51,343 bases of DNA from Actinotignum schaalii FB123-CNA-2 (lineage in GTDB: Bacteria > Actinomycetota > Actinomycetes > Actinomycetales > Actinomycetaceae). The notes under the pieces were generated by a model that was not told where the DNA came from, did no database searches, and saw only the letters and a list, made by a program, of their open reading frames with translations. The number at the start of each line of letters is the position of its first letter. Within the stretch, counting starts at the first letter, position 1. The stretch spans positions 1 to 51,343 of the forward strand of contig NZ_KE150262.1 in NCBI RefSeq assembly GCF_000411135.1, written 5' to 3'. The translations under genes and the position numbers were made by a program. Of this stretch, positions 45,909-51,343 are shown one piece after another.

Positions 45909-48896
45909 TTATGCCTTGCGGCGCCGCGTCACCACGAGTCCACCGGCGAGCAGCAGGAGTGCTGCCGTGCCGGCAAGACCGACGCTCGTTGCACCTGTCA
46001 CCTGAAGAGTCTTCTTGACCTTCTTGGGCTTCGGCGCAGGCTTACCGGGATCGTTCGGGTTCAACGGGTCGGTGCCGTTCTTGATTTCGTCACCGTCGTT
46101 GATACCGTCACCATCGGTATCGGCCTTGTTCGGGTTGGTCGCCTTGCCACCATTCTTGGCACCGGTCACCTCGTCACCATCGGTGAGTCCATCACCGTCA
46201 GTATCCGGGTTGAGCGGATCGGTATTACCAGGCTTACCGTTCGGGTCAGACTTGTCATCCTTGAACGGATTCTTGGTGCCATTGACCTCATCACCGTCAT
46301 TGATGCCGTCACCGTCGGTATCCGGGTTCTTCGGATCAGTACCGATCTTCTTCTCTTCACCATCGGTGAGTCCGTCACCATCGGTATCCGGATCGGTCAC
46401 CGTCACAGTCACGGTATCCAGTTCCTTACCATCCCGATCCTTGATAGTAACGACGACCTCGTCCTTATCCTTCGCATCGGGATCCGGAGTAACCGTGATC
46501 GAACCATCAGGATTGAGTGTCGCAGTACCCGGACCGTTCACTTCCACCGTTGTACCGTCAGGTACCGGCCCGCCGGTATTAGGAATATCAACCGGGACAC
46601 CCGGCTTACTGCTTCCGTCATTCCAGATGGGCTTGTCCGGCTCGGTAACCGTTACCTTAGAAGTATCGAAGGCCTTGTCGCCGTCCTTGACGGTCACGGT
46701 GATTTCAGTACCCGGAGTAGCGTCACCAGGAACCTTCACAACAACATTGCCGTCCCCATCAAAGGAACAAGTAGCACCATTGGAAGCTTCACACGTAGCA
46801 GTATCCGGAATCGGACCATTAGCCGGATCCTTCGCAAGCGTCACATCCGAGCCAGGCTTACCATCACCATCACCCCAAGCCGGGCAACCATTATTAGAAG
46901 CCGGCCCAGCAACAGACGGGCACTGATCCTTCAGATCTGGAGTGCCATCATTATCGGCATCAGCGTTCGGATCGCGCACAGTAATCGGCGCAAGGAGAAT
47001 CTTCTCCCCGGTGGGTGTCGTCATCTTGACGGGTACAAGATATTCACCCGGTTCAGCTTGCCCCCTGGTCGGAGCGAGCGAGATGGTCCCATCCTCGTTA
47101 ACCGTCGCCCAAGGTTGCTGGCCAACCTTTACCTTGGACTGGTCAACATCAGCCAAAAGATCCGCGGGGATCTTTGCATTGTCATCCAGAGGCGAATACT
47201 TCGCATCCCGAGGCTTCGTACCATTTTCCTTGTGGAGTGGGGAAGCAACAGTTTCGGTCGTATCGAGGTCGACCAAGGTGTGCTTGTACTCAGGAGTTGG
47301 CTTTGCAGCGAATGCGTCCTTTGCTAGCGCAGTATCACGCGAACCTTCGGGGTAGATCGTGGCCGTATAGATTTCGTCATGGTCAAGATCAGCCGGAACG
47401 GTCAAGGGGCAGGAATTCACAACTCCCAGATTCGAGGAGGTCGAGATGCACTTATGAACCTCGTTACCTTCAGAATCAGTCCACACGATTTCGTGACCAC
47501 TCGACGGCACGAAACCAGTGGCCTTTGTCTGCACAGTAGCACCCGGCGCGGCTGGTTTATCTGTCTGGTTGTACTCAAGAACCTGGAAATCGCGATCTTC
47601 CATACGGAGCGCAAAATCTTGGTTGTGGAGATCACTCATTCCACCAAGAGTTGCATAGTCCGGAACTTTATCCCCAGGACCGAACATGTTGTCAGGGAAG
47701 TTATCAAGCGCTCCACCCACGCCCTCCGGCAACACGGGGGCAACATACATATACGCGACATTAACATGCCGTGAGCCAAAGTCCCCCTTCAGCCACGAGG
47801 CATTCGTCGCATTTTCCGGAACAAGGTCACCGTGTGTCCCGTTCTTCATGATGCCTTTAAAGGTGTAACTGTCACCCCAAAGGCCTCGGAACTGGATATG
47901 ATACGAGCCCTGAGCGTCCGTTATGGCGTAAGCGGTTTCAGCCCACGGGCTTTTCCCTGTTTCTTCCTTATATTTCGCCATAATCTCGCGCTGAGCGACC
48001 TTGAATTGCTCGCGGGTATAACCTCTGTGCTCGCTCTTCCACGTGTCGAAACGGCGCGCAACCTCGTCTTGGACGTAGGTACCAACAACCTTAACCCCAG
48101 GAACCGCTACATCTCCGAAACCGTCTTGGAAATTGCGGACAGCCTTCGGAGCACCAAAGTAGTTTCTTTGATCATAAAAAACGCTTCCGTTAACGTAGCC
48201 GCCATTTTCCTGGTTAGTCGTTTCCCTCCAGGTACTCTCATCCGGGAACATTTCCTGAATCTTCGGACGCTCCTGATAAGAGATATTCATGTTTTCAGCG
48301 GCGGACTGCGGCCATGCATTCCACGTGCCCACATAACGCTGAGTCATCCCGTTGTTAACAAATACACCGTCGGATTCGACAAACGAATTAACGTACTTAG
48401 CTTTATCGGGATTATCAGCCCAGATCCGCAAACCCTGACCGGCTTGCGCCCTCCATTCATGTTCGACACCTAGAGCGTCAGTCCAGTTTGGAAGTTTAAT
48501 TGAGTACTTGCCATCAGCTTTAGTTTCGGTCCAATAAACCGGCGAGACAGCACCCTTCAGCTTTTTATTGTTAAAGTCAACCCACTGCGCGTAAACCTTT
48601 ACGCCAGGCAGACCTTCATCCCCTTTATCGAACGTGGCAATATTGTCCACTCGGTCTACGAAAACTCGGCCGTAAACCGAACCTTTAATTTCACCAAGCT
48701 TGCCGTCCGAACGTTGTAACTCATACGCCTGTGCAGAAGGCGCACTATATGTGGGGGTGAGACTCAAACACAACGCTGCGGCTGTGAGACCGGCCCACAG
48801 TTTCTTGCGGAGAGTACCCCCCCCCCCCCGCGTTCGCGTGCCAGCCGGAGTGAAAATGCCGGGTGCCGATTTAGGCGCCCCCGTGTAGTGAGACAT
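45909..48896 (-). CDS. cell-wall-anchored surface protein with SdrD B-like and calcium-binding repeat domains
   Basis: 995-residue probable adhesin. Start ATG with AAAGGAGA six bases upstream. Signal peptide: basic RKKLWAG then [21 protein letters not shown] (cleavage near 58). Residues 70-420 hold two prealbumin-like B-type modules ([10 protein letters not shown] with [16 protein letters not shown] with AQGSYHI). Residues 640-830 contain Ig-like pieces. Residues 835-955 are thrombospondin type 3-like Ca-binding repeats, [12 protein letters not shown] and [12 protein letters not shown], in five copies or so. The end is a sortase signal: LQVTG (964-968), hydrophobic stretch, TRRRKA. A 13-G tract interrupts the codons for residues 23-27, so expression may switch on and off; it is in frame here. 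Confidence 0.88.
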   Translation of the reverse strand: MSHYTGAPKSAPGIFTPAGTRTRGGGGTLRKKLWAGLTAAALCLSLTPTYSAPSAQAYELQRSDGKLGEIKGSVYGRVFVDRVDNIATFDKGDEGLPGVKVYAQWVDFNNKKLKGAVSPVYWTETKADGKYSIKLPNWTDALGVEHEWRAQAGQGLRIWADNPDKAKYVNSFVESDGVFVNNGMTQRYVGTWNAWPQSAAENMNISYQERPKIQEMFPDESTWRETTNQENGGYVNGSVFYDQRNYFGAPKAVRNFQDGFGDVAVPGVKVVGTYVQDEVARRFDTWKSEHRGYTREQFKVAQREIMAKYKEETGKSPWAETAYAITDAQGSYHIQFRGLWGDSYTFKGIMKNGTHGDLVPENATNASWLKGDFGSRHVNVAYMYVAPVLPEGVGGALDNFPDNMFGPGDKVPDYATLGGMSDLHNQDFALRMEDRDFQVLEYNQTDKPAAPGATVQTKATGFVPSSGHEIVWTDSEGNEVHKCISTSSNLGVVNSCPLTVPADLDHDEIYTATIYPEGSRDTALAKDAFAAKPTPEYKHTLVDLDTTETVASPLHKENGTKPRDAKYSPLDDNAKIPADLLADVDQSKVKVGQQPWATVNEDGTISLAPTRGQAEPGEYLVPVKMTTPTGEKILLAPITVRDPNADADNDGTPDLKDQCPSVAGPASNNGCPAWGDGDGKPGSDVTLAKDPANGPIPDTATCEASNGATCSFDGDGNVVVKVPGDATPGTEITVTVKDGDKAFDTSKVTVTEPDKPIWNDGSSKPGVPVDIPNTGGPVPDGTTVEVNGPGTATLNPDGSITVTPDPDAKDKDEVVVTIKDRDGKELDTVTVTVTDPDTDGDGLTDGEEKKIGTDPKNPDTDGDGINDGDEVNGTKNPFKDDKSDPNGKPGNTDPLNPDTDGDGLTDGDEVTGAKNGGKATNPNKADTDGDGINDGDEIKNGTDPLNPNDPGKPAPKPKKVKKTLQVTGATSVGLAGTAALLLLAGGLVVTRRRKA
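48817..48829 (-). repeat. homopolymer tract, 13 C (13 G on the coding strand)
   Basis: An uninterrupted run of 13 identical bases inside the 5' end of the surface protein gene, between the start codon and the signal-peptide core. Tracts of this length slip during replication. A change of one base would shift the frame; one alternative frame meets a stop at 48764-48766. It is the only long homopolymer noticed in the window. Confidence 0.9.
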
Positions 48897-49434
48897 CTTT
48901 TCTCCTTTGGTAGATAATCGGATGACTTGCGGGTGCGCATATCGCCACTTAGGTGAATTTTGTGAAGGAGATGCGCCTGAGCATCACCAAAACACAATAA
49001 GTAACGCGCCACACCAGCTAAATCATTCAGAATCGTAACATAACTATAAATTGCAATTTCGCGATTAATGACATTTTATTAATCGGACGATTACAACTCT
49101 GACCTGGAACTTCACACACCCACACCATCCAAAGAGGGGGACTTTCTACCCATTTAGCATGGTTTTCTAAGAAATTTCCCGGCAAACTGTGAAGTAAATA
49201 ACTAGTGATCGGCTGCACTTCGCCGAGTTAGCGCACCATTGCACCAGACTTCGTCCATTCGATAAAAACGCTAGAACTATTTGTACTATTAATATTTATT
49301 CCATTAAAAGCTGGAATGATTCTTAATTTCCAGGACGCCCCACCGTTTCAGGACGCTAGAACCATATTTACGCCACGCGCTGCACAATGGAACTGCCATG
49401 AATGAAGCTCGCGGCAGTAATGACGCCCACCAAG
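48897..49434. other. AT-rich gap upstream of the surface protein gene
   Basis: About 540 bases without a convincing gene, much lower in GC than the rest. It must carry the surface protein promoter: on the minus strand TATAGT (49043-49048) is the best -10 candidate. CAATTTCGCGA at 49054-49064 is shared with the lysR upstream region. Short frames here have no features of real proteins. Confidence 0.5.
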
Positions 49435-50319
49435 TCACCGGATTGCCTGTGCGCAGACACCTCGAACCTCTTCCAGGAATGCTAGCTCCACTCGCGTGAG
49501 TGCACGGCTCGGATCCCACACGAGACTCGTGGAGGAGTCCGTGGTTGGCACTAACGGAACGAACACCAGACCGAGAGGTGAGCACCTACCCGCAGAACAA
49601 TCATTGATAATCGCATAGCCAACCCCGGCATCAACCAATTGTGGCGCGTGGTAGACCACGTCATAAATAACCCGGCACTGATCGCTGTGCTCATCCAGCC
49701 ACCGAGCCAACTGGCGATGACCCACGCTATCATCCGGGCAAATGAGCGGAAGGCCTTCAAGGTCCTCCACATTCACACCTTTCTTAGCCGCAAGAGAAGA
49801 CGCAGCGGGAACCAAAATCCCCCACCGGTCCCGCGTTGACAAGGGAAGCCTCTCATATCCCGCTAGATCCCAGGAATCCGGAACGATAGCGAAAGAAAGT
49901 GCATTGCTCGCGAGCCTTTCTAGAATGGTTTCCCTGCGTATCCGACGCAGCGTAACACCGACTCCAGGATGCTTATCCCGCACACATTTAATTGCCCGAG
50001 CAACATCGACGACAGCGGCGCTCTCAACAGTGCCTATAACCACATGCCCGCCAATATCACCGTGCAACATACTGAACTCTTCGACCGTGCGCCGCGACAA
50101 GCTGAGAATCTCTCGGGCTCTTCCGGCGAACAGTACACCTACAGGAGTAAGCCGAATTCCGCGCCCAGACCGGTCAAGAAGTTCTTGACCCAACGTCTTT
50201 TCCAATTCGCGAATTTGCTTCGTGACCGATGGTTGACTGCAGTTCAGTTCAACTGCCGCTTCTTTAATCGACCCAACCCTTGCCACCACAACAAAGGCTT
50301 CTAGATGCTGCAGCTTCAC
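49435..50319 (-). CDS. LysR-family transcriptional regulator
   Basis: 294 residues, full-length LysR. The helix-turn-helix is at the N-terminus (QHLEAFVVVARVGSIKEAA, then NCSQPSVTKQIRELEKTLG as the recognition helix, RSGRGIRLTPVG wing). The periplasmic-binding-like effector domain spans about 90-290 (GHVVIGTVESAAV). GTG start at 50319 with a weak G-rich site. It lies upstream of the surface protein gene in the same direction with a 538-base gap, so the adhesin is a possible target. The effector is unknown. Confidence 0.9.
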   Translation of the reverse strand: MKLQHLEAFVVVARVGSIKEAAVELNCSQPSVTKQIRELEKTLGQELLDRSGRGIRLTPVGVLFAGRAREILSLSRRTVEEFSMLHGDIGGHVVIGTVESAAVVDVARAIKCVRDKHPGVGVTLRRIRRETILERLASNALSFAIVPDSWDLAGYERLPLSTRDRWGILVPAASSLAAKKGVNVEDLEGLPLICPDDSVGHRQLARWLDEHSDQCRVIYDVVYHAPQLVDAGVGYAIINDCSAGRCSPLGLVFVPLVPTTDSSTSLVWDPSRALTRVELAFLEEVRGVCAQAIR

Positions 50320-50374
50320 CGCGCCCCCATAGCTATGTGCATATCTTGACTTTTCTTAGTTTACTTATACCACT

Positions 50375-50389
50375 CAATTTCGCGAAATT
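50375..50389. promoter_or_regulatory. palindromic site upstream of lysR
   Basis: AATTTCGCGAAATT (50376-50389) is a perfect 14-bp palindrome 57 bases upstream of the lysR start. CAATTTCGCGA recurs at 49054-49064 upstream of the surface protein gene. LysR proteins commonly bind such T-N11-A dyads and repress themselves. Confidence 0.45.
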
Positions 50390-50465
50390 CACACTATAAA
50401 GCCTCTCGTCTCGAATAAATTTTCACCCCCACAACATACCCATACCAAGGAGATCAAGACCACAC

Positions 50466-50494
50466 TTGCATTTGCCCCAGGAAGCCCGTATAGT
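50466..50494 (+). promoter_or_regulatory. promoter of the initiator tRNA gene
   Basis: TTGCAT (50466-50471) and TATAGT (50489-50494) with a 17-base spacer, ending 11 bases before the mature tRNA. This is the best sigma-70-type promoter in the window. Confidence 0.75.
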
Positions 50495-50505
50495 AGAAAA
50501 GTCGC

Positions 50506-50579
50506 CGCGGGGTGGAGCAGTTCGGTAGCTCGCCGGGCTCATAACCCGGAGGTCAGAGGTTCAAATCCTCTCCCCGCCA
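50506..50579 (+). tRNA. initiator tRNA-fMet (anticodon CAT)
   Basis: Full cloverleaf of 74 bases: acceptor arm CGCGGGG with CCCCGCC leaves position 1-72 unpaired (C opposite C), the usual mark of an initiator. The anticodon arm CCGGG-CTCATAA-CCCGG has the three consecutive G-C pairs of initiator tRNAs, and the T arm is AGAGG-TTCAAAT-CCTCT. CCA is not encoded. Confidence 0.95.
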
Positions 50580-50586
50580 CGAAATA

Positions 50587-50622
50587 GAGTGCCTGACCAG
50601 GTGAAATACCGGTCAGGCACTC
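50587..50622. terminator. terminator after tRNA-fMet
   Basis: GAGTGCCTGACC paired with GGTCAGGCACTC, 12 bp with a 12-base loop, eight bases after the tRNA. It lies between convergent units, so it may also end the antiporter transcript. Confidence 0.75.
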
Positions 50623-50710
50623 TTGCCATATCCGCGTCGGGCCTACGCCAGCCCCGGAATTCCCACTCAAACCATGTGAGAACCAATACCTGCTAGCCAA
50701 CCCCGCTGCG

Positions 50711-51343
50711 CTACAGCACCAGCGAAGCAATCCAACCCGCGATGAGCAACGGGATATTGAAATGGATGAAGGTGGGGATGACCGAGTCGCGGATATGGTC
50801 ATGTTGGCCATCGGCGTTGAGCCCCGCCGTCGGCCCTAAAGTAGAGTCCGAAGCGGGTGAACCGGCATCGCCCAGCGCGCCCGCCGTGCCAATAATCGAT
50901 ACGGTGGCCAGCGGGGAGAATCCTAGCGTGACGCACAGGGGCACGTATATCGCCGCGATAATCGGCAGCGTGGAGAAAGACGATCCGATCCCCATCGTCA
51001 CCAGCAGCCCCACAAGCAGCATGGCGAGCGAGGCCATCGCCTTATTACTCCCGAACATCGCCGCGGTGGCGTTCACAAGTGGTTCAATCTGCCCGCTCTC
51101 ACTCATCACATTCGCGAAGCCCTGGGCGCTGATCATGATGAAGCCAATGAGGGCCATCATTTTCATGCCGCCGGTGAAGACGTCGTCGGCCTCGTGGAGC
51201 TTGATGGCGCGCGAGAAAATGAAAACGCACAGCCCTACCAGCGCGCCAACCAGCAGCGCATCAGCGTCCGAATCCACCGCGTTGAGGAGCAGCTGGATCC
51301 CGAAGCACACCAGAATTGCCACGAGTGAGACCGCGATGCGGTA
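50711..51343 (-). CDS. Na+/H+ antiporter NhaC family protein, C-terminal part (cut by the window end)
   Basis: The frame is open to the last base of the window, so only the C-terminal 210 residues are seen; the true start lies to the right. At least five hydrophobic segments remain. [20 protein letters not shown] and [21 protein letters not shown] are characteristic of the YuiF/NhaC-type antiporter group (ion-transport Asp/Ser-rich motif), and the conserved C-terminal [18 protein letters not shown] matches these. The substrate could also be an organic acid or amino acid rather than sodium, since the family is mixed. Confidence 0.82.
   Translation of the reverse strand, partial: YRIAVSLVAILVCFGIQLLLNAVDSDADALLVGALVGLCVFIFSRAIKLHEADDVFTGGMKMMALIGFIMISAQGFANVMSESGQIEPLVNATAAMFGSNKAMASLAMLLVGLLVTMGIGSSFSTLPIIAAIYVPLCVTLGFSPLATVSIIGTAGALGDAGSPASDSTLGPTAGLNADGQHDHIRDSVIPTFIHFNIPLLIAGWIASLVL

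Noticed and set aside
49304-49585. Small frame on the minus strand downstream of lysR
   Set aside because: Overlaps the lysR 3' end in another frame, has no ribosome site and no recognisable features.
50506-50579. tRNA-fMet as integration site of the lower-GC adhesin/LysR segment
   Set aside because: The segment lies at the 5' side of the tRNA, integrases use the 3' end, no duplicated tRNA end is seen and no integrase gene is present.

Overview
The window reads as chromosome from a high-GC actinobacterium, most likely an Actinomycetaceae-type organism (Actinomyces, Actinotignum or Trueperella relatives). The pointers are a WhiB1 regulator beside a PdtaS-type histidine kinase, a DUF2505 protein, an insertion-bearing LigA, a membrane pyrophosphatase, and a sortase-anchored surface protein. 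Anaerobic ribonucleotide reductase (nrdD/nrdG) implies growth with little or no oxygen. Species cannot be told from the sequence alone.

Layout. 0.2-9 kb: malic enzyme, gatCAB (tRNA amidotransferase), a cardiolipin-synthase-like phospholipase D protein, and ligA. 9-13 kb: whiB1 with a structured leader, pdtaS, an amino-acid permease, then a decayed MFS transporter. 13.4-18.7 kb: DUF2505 protein, thyA-folA-SGNH hydrolase operon, fumC, and a tail-anchored coiled-coil protein. 18.75-30.16 kb: a visibly lower-GC island of 13 genes for nucleoside uptake and salvage. 30.2-37 kb: a PLP-fold aminotransferase-like protein, tal, an OsmC protein, an OFA-type MFS transporter, and nrdG/nrdD. 37.5-40.2 kb: cstA with its small YbdD partner. 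40.25-41.25 kb: a gene-free kilobase packed with tandem repeats. 41.25-45.7 kb: a divergent membrane pyrophosphatase overlapping a glycosyltransferase, then a YczE-like membrane protein. 45.9-50.3 kb: a 995-residue cell-wall surface protein and a LysR regulator, also lower in GC. 50.5-51.3 kb: initiator tRNA and the C-terminal part of an NhaC-type antiporter cut by the window end.

The most interesting system is the island. A BmpA-type nucleoside ABC importer is encoded together with two nucleoside phosphorylases (one MtnP-like), a nucleoside hydrolase, MtnA isomerase, a class II aldolase, an SDR oxidoreductase, a DUF985 cupin and a GntR/UTRA regulator. MtnP-MtnA-class II aldolase is the order of reactions of the DHAP shunt for 5'-deoxy- and 5'-methylthio-nucleosides. 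Here it appears as an import-linked, self-regulated unit. A divergent promoter region carries two direct copies of a likely operator.

Two other signals stand out. A 13-base G tract (coding strand) lies in the signal-peptide region of the surface protein, a classic phase-variation design. A 30-bp tandem array lies downstream of cstA-ybdD; in it a constant segment alternates with variable short inverted repeats.
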